NCBI GenBank assembly: GCA_041398005.1
Contig: JAWKVP010000001.1
Coordinates: 62,001 to 126,000 of the forward strand
Source: JAGREO01 sp020446285
GTDB lineage: Bacteria > Pseudomonadota > Alphaproteobacteria > Geminicoccales > Geminicoccaceae
Length of the DNA: 64,000 nt
Reading direction: 5' to 3'
Of this stretch, positions 37,919-49,277 are shown piece after piece. The notes under the pieces are model-generated. The model ran no database searches. It saw only the letters and a program-made list of their open reading frames with translations, and was not told the origin of the DNA. Each line of letters starts with the position of its first letter. The stretch's first letter is position 1. Position numbers and translations under genes: made by a program.

Positions 37919-39682
37919 GTGAAGCCCGATATCCCTCGCAACGGAGCGCGAACGTTTGACTTCAACACGTTACATCATCATGATCCCTGCGGTTTCGCCA
38001 ATGATCCGTTTCGACCGGGTGAGCCGGGCAGTCCGGGCGGGCTGCGTGACGACGGCGAACTGAGCACTCAACAGGGCCCTCACCCGAACAGCTGGACGCT
38101 TGCATTGCTTCAACCGGCCTCTTCGGCATCCACCTCGCAAAGGGTGGTCGTTGCCGCCGTCATGTCGATCGCGCTCGTCGCCGGAACGATGGCCTGGGCA
38201 GCCATCAATCCGGATGCTGCGATCGCAACGGATCCTTCGCGCATCCTCTCGGCCGGGGCTTCTGCCGCGGCCGGAACGGTCATCGCCTCCGCACCGCTAC
38301 CGTACGAAAGGATGCCGGACCGGCAGACGGGTGCTGCGCATCCGGCCTCGCCGCTTCCCGTTTCCGGAATGCCGACGGTCGTCGCCCGCGATACCGAACT
38401 GGCGTCACTCGATCAGCCGGGCGGACTTTCAGCACTCAGCGATCCGGGCGCGGAGGAGCTCCGCAACTGGGTCGGTGAACGGTTGGAGGAACTCCGCAAC
38501 GGCCGGGAACGCGGCCTTGCCGGGCGCGAGGAACCGGCCGTCGCCGGCGACATGGTCAAGGAGAAGATCGTCGTCCGCCGTGGTGACACGCTCATGGACA
38601 TCCTGCTGCGCGCCGGCATTCCGCGCGCCGAGGCGCACGAGGCGTTGACCAGCCTCGAGGAAGTCTATGATCCAAGGAAACTCCGGGTCGGCCAGCATCT
38701 GGACATCGAGCTCGAACGCGCCGCGGAAAACCCCGATGGCACCAAGCTCTCGATGCTGTCGATCAATCTCGACTTTTCCAACGACCTGCGACTGGCGCGG
38801 GCACCCGAGGGAGGGTTCGACGTACGCCAGACCGAACGCGAGCTCGTTCGTCACACGGTGACGGCGAGTTCCGTGATCGACAACTCGCTCTATCTGGCCG
38901 CACGGCAGGCCGGCGTTGGCGATGATGCGCTGATGGAACTGATCCGCCTGTTCAGCTGGGATGTCGATTTCCAGCATGACGTCCATACGGGCGATGCCTT
39001 CAGCATTGCCTATGAAGAGGTGGCCACGCCCGACGGCGCGCAGAGCCGGGTGGATCACCTGATCTATGCCAGCCTGTCCATGCGCGGCCGGGCGCTCGAG
39101 GCCTATCGATTCCGCAGTGCCGACGGCATGGTCGGCTACTACGACTCCACCGGCAAGTCCCTGCGCAAATGGCTCATGCGCACGCCCGTCGACGGCGCCC
39201 GGCTATCCTCCGGCTTCGGCAAGCGCCGGCACCCGATCCTCGGATACACGCGGATGCACAAGGGTGTCGACTTCGCCGCATCCGCCGGCACGCCCATCTA
39301 TGCCGCCGGTGACGGCGTGATCGCCGAGATCGGGCGCAAGGGATCCTATGGAAACTACATTCGGATCCGGCACAATGGTGAGTACAGCACTGCCTATGCT
39401 CACATGAAGGGCTTTGCCAAGGGCCTCAAGCGGGGCGTTCGGGTCGGTCAGGGCGATGTCATCGGCTATGTCGGCTCGACCGGTCGCTCCACGGGCCCGC
39501 ATCTTCACTATGAAGTGCTCGAGAACGGTCAGCAGATCAATCCGATGAAGGTCAAGAAACAGGTGGTCACCCGCCTCGAGGGTTCCGACCTGCAGAACTT
39601 CCGCCGCCGCGTCTCCGAAGTCGTGGCGCTCATGGACGATGCCGAGGACGCCCGTCGCGTGGTTGCCCGCAACGCGGAGTGA
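37919..39682 (+). CDS. M23-family murein endopeptidase
   Basis: A 587-residue envelope enzyme that cuts peptidoglycan cross-bridges. A membrane span lies at about residues 73-95 (VVVAAVMSIALVAGTMAWAA). A LysM/OapA-like part (IVVRRGDTLMDILLRAGIPR) is at about 217-280. The M23 domain is C-terminal with zinc ligands His and Asp in MHKGVDFAASAGTPIYA, then AYAHM and GPHLHYEVLENGQQINP. The catalytic set is complete. The start is a GTG at 37919 with a poor ribosome-binding site, so a downstream start is possible. It is divergent from the rRNA operon. Confidence 0.9.
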   Translation: MKPDIPRNGARTFDFNTLHHHDPCGFANDPFRPGEPGSPGGLRDDGELSTQQGPHPNSWTLALLQPASSASTSQRVVVAAVMSIALVAGTMAWAAINPDAAIATDPSRILSAGASAAAGTVIASAPLPYERMPDRQTGAAHPASPLPVSGMPTVVARDTELASLDQPGGLSALSDPGAEELRNWVGERLEELRNGRERGLAGREEPAVAGDMVKEKIVVRRGDTLMDILLRAGIPRAEAHEALTSLEEVYDPRKLRVGQHLDIELERAAENPDGTKLSMLSINLDFSNDLRLARAPEGGFDVRQTERELVRHTVTASSVIDNSLYLAARQAGVGDDALMELIRLFSWDVDFQHDVHTGDAFSIAYEEVATPDGAQSRVDHLIYASLSMRGRALEAYRFRSADGMVGYYDSTGKSLRKWLMRTPVDGARLSSGFGKRRHPILGYTRMHKGVDFAASAGTPIYAAGDGVIAEIGRKGSYGNYIRIRHNGEYSTAYAHMKGFAKGLKRGVRVGQGDVIGYVGSTGRSTGPHLHYEVLENGQQINPMKVKKQVVTRLEGSDLQNFRRRVSEVVALMDDAEDARRVVARNAE

Positions 39683-39956
39683 GTCCTCCCGCAACGCGGA
39701 GCGAAGCGATGTTCCATGGCGCTGGCCTGCCGCAGGGCCGGTGCATGCTGGAAGGAGTGTGCATCACGGGCAGATCCATGCCCGCCGGGTGGTTCATGCT
39801 CGGCCCGGCATGGATGGTGGCTACCGGCGGAACGGTGATGCGCTCGTGAGGCTACTGACGGGATGACAAACCGGCCGGCCTGTGCGCATTCTCGGATCGG
39901 GACCGGCTGGCGAGACGCCCCGCGTTCCGGGAGGCCGTTTTCGAGCAGGGATCCGC

Positions 39957-41018
39957 ATGGCAAGCGTATCACTCAGCAAGATCGTCAAGAGATATGCGGA
40001 AACGACCGTCATTCCCTCCCTCGACCTGGAGGTCGATGACGGCGAGTTCATGGTGCTGGTCGGCCCCTCGGGTTGTGGCAAGACGACATCCCTGCGCATG
40101 GTCGCGGGTCTCGAACGAACGAGCGGCGGCAGCATTCGCATTGCCGGTCGCGACGTGACCGATCTTCGCCCGGGCCTGCGCAATTGTGCCATGGTTTTCC
40201 AGAACTACGCGCTCTATCCGCACATGAATGTGCGCGACAATATCACTTACGGGCTTCGTGTGAGGAGAACCGCACCGGAACGCATCGGAGAACTGCTCGA
40301 CGAAGCCGTGCGCATCCTCGGTCTCCAGCCCTATCTCGACCGGCGTCCAAGAGAACTCTCGGGCGGCCAGCAACAGCGTGTCGCCATAGGCCGTGCCATC
40401 GTTCGCGAACCGGACGTGTTCCTGTTCGACGAGCCATTGTCCAATCTCGACGCCAAGCTGCGCGTGGAGATGCGCACCGAACTCAAGCAGCTGCACCGCC
40501 GGCTCGGCAATACGATGATCTATGTGACCCATGACCAGATCGAGGCGATGACGCTGGCCGATCGGGTCTGCGTGATGAACGAGGGGCGAATCGAGCAACT
40601 AGCACCACCACTCGACCTCTATCAGCGCCCGGTCAATCGTTTCGTCGCATCCTTCATCGGAACGCCATCCATGAATTTCGTCGATGCCACGGGCGAGGGC
40701 AGCGTGGCTCGCCTGGCGGACGGCGTCACGGTCGAGACGAACCGGCCGCTCCCTGCGGGTCCCGTGGTTCTCGGCCTGCGTCCCGAGGATATGGAAGGTG
40801 CAGGCGACGAGCGGGATGGAACCTTCTCGATGATGGTGCGCGAAATCGAACCGCTGGGTCCGGGCAAACTGCTGATCGGCGAACTCGGCGGCTCGAGATT
40901 CGTGGCCCAGGTCGATACCGGAGTTGCGGCCGAACTCGACCGGCCCTGCGCCATACGCATCCAACCGTCAAGGATACACGGGTTCGATGCTTCGAGCGGC
41001 CGGAGACTGGCAAGCTGA
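39957..41018 (+). CDS. ABC transporter ATP-binding protein, MalK/UgpC type
   Basis: A 353-residue ATPase: Walker A GPSGCGKTTSL, Q-loop VFQNYALYPHM, signature LSGGQQQRVAIGRA, Walker B VFLFDEPLSNLDAKLR and H-loop THDQIEA, followed by a TOBE regulatory domain (about 235-350). This is the subgroup that powers sugar and glycerol-phosphate importers; no permease or binding protein is encoded beside it, so it may serve a transporter elsewhere, as MsiK-type ATPases do. ATG 39957 was chosen as it starts the family N-terminus MASVSLSKIVKRY. It converges on the sugar-acid operon. Confidence 0.9.
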   Translation: MASVSLSKIVKRYAETTVIPSLDLEVDDGEFMVLVGPSGCGKTTSLRMVAGLERTSGGSIRIAGRDVTDLRPGLRNCAMVFQNYALYPHMNVRDNITYGLRVRRTAPERIGELLDEAVRILGLQPYLDRRPRELSGGQQQRVAIGRAIVREPDVFLFDEPLSNLDAKLRVEMRTELKQLHRRLGNTMIYVTHDQIEAMTLADRVCVMNEGRIEQLAPPLDLYQRPVNRFVASFIGTPSMNFVDATGEGSVARLADGVTVETNRPLPAGPVVLGLRPEDMEGAGDERDGTFSMMVREIEPLGPGKLLIGELGGSRFVAQVDTGVAAELDRPCAIRIQPSRIHGFDASSGRRLAS

Positions 41019-41074
41019 GCTGAGCTGAGCTGGCAGATCGACAAGGACTGGACTGGCCCGTCCGGACCGTTCGT

Positions 41075-42256
41075 TCAGGGATAGGCGGTGGAACCGTCGG
41101 GTTTTCGCGGTAGCCGTCGTTCCCAGTGCACATAGCGATCGGTGGCGAGCCATGCCTCGTCCATCTCCACGCCCCATCCCGGCCGGTCCGGACGCAGTTC
41201 GAGATATCCGCCCGCAGGCAGATAGGGATCGGCGACATAGGCTGCGGTTTCATCCGCATCCTCCATGCCGTCACTGTCATAGGCAGCACCCGTCGGGAGA
41301 CGGTATTCGAGGATCCTGAAACTGGATTGCGCGGCGCTGAAATGGACGTTGACCGCGGTTGCGAGCGGGCCCATGGGATTGTGCGGAGCAACGGTCACAT
41401 AATGCGCCTCGGCGATGGCGGCAATCTTGCGCATTTCGAGCAGGCCGCCCACGACACAGACATCCGGCTGGATGATGTCGGCGCCCGCGACCTGCATCAG
41501 ACGCAGGAATTCGAATCTCGAATAGTAGCTTTCGCCGGTCGCGAGCGGACAGCGCAGCTTCGCCTTGAGCCTGCCCCATGCCTCGATATTCTCCATGCGC
41601 ATGGGTTCTTCGTAGAACAGCGGATCATATCCGGCGAGAAGATTGCCGAGTTGTTCGGCCTGCCAGGGCTCGAACAGTTTCGCATGGGCGTCGAAGGCAA
41701 GTTCGATATCGTCGTCGAGCGTCGCCTTCAGGCGCTCCACCCAGTCAGCCGTCGTTTTCAGCACCTTTCCCCATGGATTGGCGTGAATGTCGATGCGATA
41801 GGGGCTGAGCTTGAAGGCCGTGAGGCCGTACAGTTCACGCATGCGGATGCAATGATCGTGGATCTGCTCGACATCGGGCGCGGTATACACCCCCTGATAA
41901 ACCCGGACGCGCTCACGCACATTCCCGCCGAGAAGCCGGTAGACGGGAACGTTCAGAGCCTTGGCGGAAATGTCGAAAAGCGCGTGATCGATGGCGGAGA
42001 TCGCCGCCAGCACCAGCGACCCCGGAGGAAACCGCTGCAACTGCATCAGCTTGAGGATGAGATATTCGATACGGGTCGGATCCTCACCGGCAAGCTGTGG
42101 CGCCAGATAATCCAGAACGGGCGGCAGCGCACGGTCGGGACCATGATTGTAGCATTCCCCCCAGCCGGTAATGCCGTCGTCCGTATCGATCGCCACCACC
42201 ACTCGCGGCCGATCGCGATCTCTCGTCATGAATGTGCGAAGACGGTCGATCCTCAT
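41075..42256 (-). CDS. Enolase-superfamily sugar acid dehydratase (DgoD/mandelate racemase type)
   Basis: A 393-residue mandelate racemase/muconate lactonizing family protein. Metal ligands are visible in ELAFDAHAKL (Asp), LFYEEPMR (Glu) and TGESYYSR (Glu), with the general base His in APHNPMGPLA, as in galactonate-type dehydratases. It probably removes water from a sugar acid to give a 2-keto-3-deoxy acid. ATG 42256 has GGAGG/GGGGAGG just upstream, deciding it over a start 27 bases earlier. It is the last gene of an operon with the SMP-30 lactonase, which would supply the sugar acid. The exact sugar cannot be told. Confidence 0.87.
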   Translation of the reverse strand: MRIDRLRTFMTRDRDRPRVVVAIDTDDGITGWGECYNHGPDRALPPVLDYLAPQLAGEDPTRIEYLILKLMQLQRFPPGSLVLAAISAIDHALFDISAKALNVPVYRLLGGNVRERVRVYQGVYTAPDVEQIHDHCIRMRELYGLTAFKLSPYRIDIHANPWGKVLKTTADWVERLKATLDDDIELAFDAHAKLFEPWQAEQLGNLLAGYDPLFYEEPMRMENIEAWGRLKAKLRCPLATGESYYSRFEFLRLMQVAGADIIQPDVCVVGGLLEMRKIAAIAEAHYVTVAPHNPMGPLATAVNVHFSAAQSSFRILEYRLPTGAAYDSDGMEDADETAAYVADPYLPAGGYLELRPDRPGWGVEMDEAWLATDRYVHWERRLPRKPDGSTAYP

Positions 42257-42304
42257 GTCTTTCCTCCCCTCCAACCGCGACAAGATGAGTGTCGTCGGTC
42301 TCCG

Positions 42305-43186
42305 TCAGCCGGCAAACCGCGTCTGCGGCAGTCCCTTCACACCGAGTCCGGTGATCGCGAAAAGGCCGCCCGCCTGCTTCTGCCGGCCCTCGCTGCCGGG
42401 GGTAAGGCCATTGGCGATGGATGTTACATAGAGCGTGTCGAGATTCGCGCCACCGAACATGGGCTTCGACGGCCGCTCGACGGGCATGTCGATGATCCGG
42501 TCGATCGTACCCGATGGCGTCAGACGCACGAGCTGCCAGCCGGACACGCCCGCCATCCAGTAACAGCCGTCCGCATCGACCGTGCCACCATCCGGACGCC
42601 CCGCGACGGCGCTGGTATCGAAGAACACCCGCCGGTTCGACGGAAAACCGTCATCGAGGTCATAATCGCACGCCCAGATCGTTCGCACCGAAGCATGGGA
42701 ATCGGAAAGATACATCGTCCGCCCGTCCGGCGAGAAGGCGAGGCCGTTGGTGGTGAAAAAGCCGCTCTCCCAGGCGTGACAGCGGAGATCCGGATCGAGA
42801 CGGTAGAAGCAGCCGGCAGCGGCGGGCTTGCCCCGGTCCTTCATCGTGCCCGCCCAGAACCGCCCGCGCGGGTCTGTGGTGCCGTCATTGAAGCGATGCT
42901 CCGTCAGATGCGCTTCCGGATCGACGATCGGATGTTTCCCGCCTGTCTCGAAATCGAGGAAGTGAAAACCGCTGCGCGTCGCGATCACGAGTCCGCCGCT
43001 CTCGCGCACGGCCAGACAGGCGACATCCTCATCGAGCGCGCAACTCTCGTTGCGACCGCTTGCCGGATCGAAACGGTGCACGAGACCGGCCGGAATGTCG
43101 ACCCAGTAGAGCCGTTGCGCGGCATCGTCCCAGACCGCCCCCTCGCCTGTCTGCGAATGGCTGTCGACGACACATTCGATCTGCAT
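42305..43186 (-). CDS. SMP-30/gluconolactonase-family lactonase
   Basis: A 293-residue six-bladed propeller. TGEGAVWDDAAQRLYWVDI holds the first metal ligand, FNDGTTDPRGRFWAGTM the Asn/Asp region, NGLAFSPDGRTMYLSDS the catalytic Asp strand and DGCYWMAGVSG a later blade. Such enzymes open sugar lactones to acids. ATG 43186 is preceded by GGAGG at 7 bases; the frame upstream does not look like the family. It lies 23 bases after the aminotransferase and 48 before the dehydratase, fitting a sugar oxidation route: lactone, acid, 2-keto-3-deoxy acid. Confidence 0.9.
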   Translation of the reverse strand: MQIECVVDSHSQTGEGAVWDDAAQRLYWVDIPAGLVHRFDPASGRNESCALDEDVACLAVRESGGLVIATRSGFHFLDFETGGKHPIVDPEAHLTEHRFNDGTTDPRGRFWAGTMKDRGKPAAAGCFYRLDPDLRCHAWESGFFTTNGLAFSPDGRTMYLSDSHASVRTIWACDYDLDDGFPSNRRVFFDTSAVAGRPDGGTVDADGCYWMAGVSGWQLVRLTPSGTIDRIIDMPVERPSKPMFGGANLDTLYVTSIANGLTPGSEGRQKQAGGLFAITGLGVKGLPQTRFAG

Positions 43187-43209
43187 CTCCCGGCCTCCCC
43201 TTGCCGATA

Positions 43210-44370
43210 TCAAAGACTGTCGAGCACACCGCGAACCCGCTCGAGAGCGGTCGTCAGCCGGCCGGTCTCGATCGCGAAACAAAGGCGCAGATGGCTCTCA
43301 TTGTTGATGCCGAACGTATAGCCGGGCGAGAGACCGACCCTGGTTTCGCCCAGGATCCGCCGGGCGAGGGCAAGGCTGTCGCTCACCCCCTCGATCCGGG
43401 GAAAGGCATAGAACGCGCCTTCGGGTTCGAGCATGGACACGCGGTCATGCGAGCCGATGATCTCGTTGATCGCATCCCGGTTGGTCCGGCAGCGCTCGGC
43501 AAACGTGGCGATGAACGCTTCGCCCTCGTCCAGCGCGGCAACGCCGCCGGCCTGTGCGAAAACGGTCGCTCCCGTATTGTTGCATTCGGCCAGGACGGCG
43601 AGCGGTTCCGCCAGATGCTTCGGGCCGATCACCCAGCCCAGCCGCCAGCCGGTCATGCACCAGCCCTTGGAGAAGCCGTTCACGATGAAAACCGGCTCGT
43701 CCTCTTCCGCGATCTCGAAAAAGGACGGTGCCGGATTCCGGCCGCTGAAGACATTGCGGTGATACACCTCGTCGGAGATGATGCCGATGCCGCGCTTGCG
43801 GCAGAGCTCGAGGAGCGCTCGCTGTTCGTCGACGGACATGATCCAGCCGGTGGGATTGGATGGCGTGTTGACATAGACCGCCTTCGTCCGCTCGCTCAGC
43901 GCATCCGCCACCTCGTCCATGTCGAGCCACCAGCGGTCCGGCCCCTCGCGCAGGCGCACCTCGCGCGCACGCGCACCGCAGATCGACGAGACGGAGCCGA
44001 TATTCGGCCAGTACGGACCGATCAGCAGGATCTCGTCTCCGCCGCCGAGCATGCATTGCGCGGACAGCATGACGCCCAGCATGGTCGAACCGGGAACGAT
44101 GATGCGCTCATCCGCGGGATCGAGGCCGTAAATCCTCTGATGATAGCGATGAAGCGCCTGACGCAACGGCGCCGAGCCACGCGAATTGGAGTAGAAGGTC
44201 TCGCCCCTGTCGAGGGATGCGATTGCCGCGGCACGGATGAAATCGGGCGTGACGATGTCGCTTTCCCCGAACCAGAGCGGAATCACGTCCGGATCGTCGA
44301 GCGCCCCCACCGCAATCCGGGCGATTCCGGAACGTTCCAGTGCTGCGATCTCGGGACGAATGGGCGACAT
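43210..44370 (-). CDS. Class I/II pyridoxal-phosphate aminotransferase
   Basis: A 386-residue fold-type I aminotransferase. The PLP lysine is in VNGFSKGWCMTGWRLGW, with NTPSNPTGWIMS, IISDEVYHR and the C-terminal arginine region LRLCFAI. Related enzymes act on aspartate or aromatic amino acids. It is the first gene of an operon with the lactonase and dehydratase; a role in handling an amino sugar acid or a keto acid is possible but not shown. The ATG at 44370 gives the usual length. Confidence 0.88.
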   Translation of the reverse strand: MSPIRPEIAALERSGIARIAVGALDDPDVIPLWFGESDIVTPDFIRAAAIASLDRGETFYSNSRGSAPLRQALHRYHQRIYGLDPADERIIVPGSTMLGVMLSAQCMLGGGDEILLIGPYWPNIGSVSSICGARAREVRLREGPDRWWLDMDEVADALSERTKAVYVNTPSNPTGWIMSVDEQRALLELCRKRGIGIISDEVYHRNVFSGRNPAPSFFEIAEEDEPVFIVNGFSKGWCMTGWRLGWVIGPKHLAEPLAVLAECNNTGATVFAQAGGVAALDEGEAFIATFAERCRTNRDAINEIIGSHDRVSMLEPEGAFYAFPRIEGVSDSLALARRILGETRVGLSPGYTFGINNESHLRLCFAIETGRLTTALERVRGVLDSL

Positions 44371-44475
44371 GCAAACTTCTCCTGATGAAAGATGCCACCG
44401 CTCTAGCAGGTGATCGCAGCAAAGAGAATGACCGCGTGACGGCCCGTCGCCGCAAACCCCGTCGCCGCAAACGAA

Positions 44476-44505
44476 GATCGCCGGGGCATCGGGGCCCCGG
44501 CGATC
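44476..44505 (-). terminator. Terminator of lon
   Basis: GATCGCCGGGG (44476-44486) and CCCCGGCGATC (44495-44505) form a perfect 11-bp stem with an 8-base loop. On the minus strand it is followed by TTCGTTT, 35 bases after the lon stop. Confidence 0.75.
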
Positions 44506-44539
44506 GTTCCATTCATGTCAGGATGGACAACCGGTCGCG

Positions 44540-46951
<2,412 letters not shown>

Positions 46952-47060
46952 TTCACCTCGCTCGGGCGGTATCGCAAACCAGTGTAACCGATTCCCGCCG
47001 AATGAACTCGAAAAAGTTAGGTGGCGTGGAAGAGGCCCGGATTCAAGGCGGGGAAGACAA

Positions 47061-48323
47061 TCAGGATGCCGAGCCGATATCGCCCTTGCGTTCGGCGTAG
47101 GCCATCAGCGGCTTCGCGCCGTGCCCGACCACCTCGCCATTGACCACCACTTCCTCGACTCCGTCGAGCGAAGGCAGGTCGAACATCGTCTCGAGCAGAA
47201 TGCCCTCCATGATCGAACGGAGACCACGGGCACCCGTCTTGCGTTCGATCCCCTTCTCGGCGATGGCGACCAGCGCCTCATCGGTGAAGGTCAGCCGCAC
47301 ATCCTCCATCTCGAACAGCTTCTGGTACTGTTTGACCAGCGCGTTCTTGGGCTCCTTGAGGATCTGCACGAGTGCATCGACGTCGAGATCGTTCAATGTC
47401 GCCACGACCGGCAGGCGGCCGACGAATTCGGGAATGAGGCCGAACTTGAGGAGATCGTCGGGCTCGACCCCGCGCAACACCTCGCCGGTCTGGCGGGAAT
47501 CGGGCGCCTGCACCTCGGCGCCGAAGCCCATCGAACGCGGCTTGCCCCGCGCGCCGATGATCTTGTCGAGGCCGGCGAAAGCGCCTCCGCAGATGAACAG
47601 GATGTTGGTCGTATCGACCTGGAGAAATTCCTGCTGCGGGTGCTTTCGTCCGCCCTGGGGCGGCACGCTGGCGACCGTGCCCTCGATGATCTTGAGCAGG
47701 GCCTGCTGCACGCCCTCGCCCGAAACATCGCGGGTGATCGACGGATTCTCCGCCTTGCGGCTGATCTTGTCGACCTCGTCGATATAGACGATGCCGCGCT
47801 GGGCACGTTCGACATTGTAGTCGGCCGCCTGCAGGAGCTTGAGAATGATGTTCTCGACATCCTCGCCGACATAGCCCGCCTCGGTGAGCGTGGTCGCATC
47901 GGCCATGGTGAAGGGAACGTCGAGGGTCCGGGCCAGGGTCTGCGCCAGCAGCGTCTTGCCGCAACCGGTCGGGCCGATCAGGAGAATGTTCGACTTGGCG
48001 AGCTCGACATCGCCACCCTTCGAACCGTGGGCGAGCCGCTTGTAGTGATTGTGCACGGCCACCGAGAGCACGCGCTTGGCATGCTCCTGACCGATCACAT
48101 AATCGTCGAGGACGGTGTTGATTTCCTGTGGCGTCGGAACACCGGCACGACTGCGCGCCACCGCACTCTTGTTCTCTTCGCGGATGATGTCCATGCAGAG
48201 CTCGACGCATTCGTCGCAGATGAACACCGTCGGTCCGGCGATGAGCTTCCGCACCTCATGCTGACTCTTCCCGCAGAAGGAGCAGTAGAGGGTATTTTTG
48301 GAATCGCCCACTGATTTACTCAT
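47061..48323 (-). CDS. clpX: ClpX, ATPase of ClpXP
   Basis: The 420-residue protein has the N-terminal C4 zinc domain (LYCSFCGKSQHEVRKLIAGP...CDECVELC), the AAA+ core with Walker A GPTGCGKT and Walker B IVYIDEVDKI, the IGF-like loop region for ClpP and the RKTGARGLRSIME C-terminal part. ClpX unfolds tagged proteins and feeds them to ClpP. The MSKSVGDSKN start at 48323 matches the family; 37 residues upstream in frame are not family-like. It is between clpP and lon. Confidence 0.97.
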   Translation of the reverse strand: MSKSVGDSKNTLYCSFCGKSQHEVRKLIAGPTVFICDECVELCMDIIREENKSAVARSRAGVPTPQEINTVLDDYVIGQEHAKRVLSVAVHNHYKRLAHGSKGGDVELAKSNILLIGPTGCGKTLLAQTLARTLDVPFTMADATTLTEAGYVGEDVENIILKLLQAADYNVERAQRGIVYIDEVDKISRKAENPSITRDVSGEGVQQALLKIIEGTVASVPPQGGRKHPQQEFLQVDTTNILFICGGAFAGLDKIIGARGKPRSMGFGAEVQAPDSRQTGEVLRGVEPDDLLKFGLIPEFVGRLPVVATLNDLDVDALVQILKEPKNALVKQYQKLFEMEDVRLTFTDEALVAIAEKGIERKTGARGLRSIMEGILLETMFDLPSLDGVEEVVVNGEVVGHGAKPLMAYAERKGDIGSAS

Positions 48324-48606
48324 GAGTACCCGTCGCCAAGCCAGTCCGTTGGCCGTCATCGTAACGGCTGGAAGTCGTACCCGCAACCCGCGAACTAGCC
48401 AATCACGCGAGCCAATGGATAGCATTCTATCCAAATACGCTAAAGAAGACGCACCTTCAATTCATCAGATGGGATGGATTGACCGATGTCAAGGGGCTGG
48501 ACACGCATTCCCGCGTCCATAAGCACAATCGCTTACTGATGCCGCCGCACTCCGCCGGCAATCCTGAGGAACTGCAGAGGAAATGCGACGGCATCCAGAT
48601 TTTCCG
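48324..48606. other. Intergenic region between clpX and clpP
   Basis: About 280 bases. It probably holds a clpX promoter on the minus strand. No hairpin with a T-run and no small gene were seen. Confidence 0.4.
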
Positions 48607-49227
48607 CTACGCCTTTTCCTCGGCTCCGGTCGGGCGCTGTTCGATCACTTCGTCGACGAGGCCGAAATCCTTTGCTTCGCCGGCATCCATGAAGGTATCG
48701 CGCTCCATGCGCCCCTGCACTTCCTCCAGCGTCCGGCCGGTATGCCTGACATAGATGTCGTTGAGCCGCGACTTGATCTTGAGGATCTCGCGGGCGTGAA
48801 TCTCGATATCGGTCGCCTGGCCCTGGAACCCGCCGGAAGGCTGATGGGTCATCACCCGGGCATTCGGCAGGCAGAACCGCTTGCCGGCACTGCCGGCGGT
48901 GAGCAGGAGCGACCCCATGCTCGCCGCCTGACCGAGGCAGAGCGTCGCCACGTCGCAGCGGATATACTGCATGGTGTCGTAGATCGACAGCCCCGCCGTC
49001 ACCACGCCGCCCGGCGAATTGATATAGAGATAGATGTCCTTGTCCGGATTCTCGGCCTCGAGAAACAGGAGCTGGGCGTTGATCAGGCTGGCCATGTGAT
49101 CCTCGACCGGTCCGGTGAGGAAGACGATGCGCTCCTTGAGCATCCGCGAATAGATGTCATAGGCGCGCTCGCCACGGCTCGTCTGCTCGACGACCATGGG
49201 TACCAGTTGGTCAGTGACGGGTTGCAT
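48607..49227 (-). CDS. clpP: ATP-dependent Clp protease proteolytic subunit ClpP
   Basis: The 206-residue serine peptidase forms a tetradecamer barrel with ClpX or ClpA. The catalytic Ser is in GQAASMGSLLLTAG, His in ARVMTHQPSGG and Asp in KSRLNDIY. The N-terminus MQPVTDQLVPMVVEQTSRGERAYDIYSRML is standard. It is preceded by tig at 50 bases, in the order tig-clpP-clpX-lon. Confidence 0.97.
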   Translation of the reverse strand: MQPVTDQLVPMVVEQTSRGERAYDIYSRMLKERIVFLTGPVEDHMASLINAQLLFLEAENPDKDIYLYINSPGGVVTAGLSIYDTMQYIRCDVATLCLGQAASMGSLLLTAGSAGKRFCLPNARVMTHQPSGGFQGQATDIEIHAREILKIKSRLNDIYVRHTGRTLEEVQGRMERDTFMDAGEAKDFGLVDEVIEQRPTGAEEKA

Positions 49228-49277
49228 CGTTGCTCCTGCCTGAGATCAATACATCAATGAGCGGTTCGGGTCAGGGT

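Noticed and set aside
39666..39701. 14-base direct repeat CCCGCAACGCGGAG over the M23 stop codon
   Set aside because: Short, only two copies, and one is coding; no function seen.
39709..39849. A 46-residue Met-rich ORF between the M23 and ABC ATPase genes, with GGAG 7 bases ahead
   Set aside because: The start signal is fair, but composition is odd and no family or operon link is visible; probably chance.
41126..43321. A 731-codon plus-strand open frame across the dehydratase and lactonase genes
   Set aside because: It spans two intact genes on the other strand and shows only the Arg/His-rich composition typical of antisense frames in GC-rich DNA.
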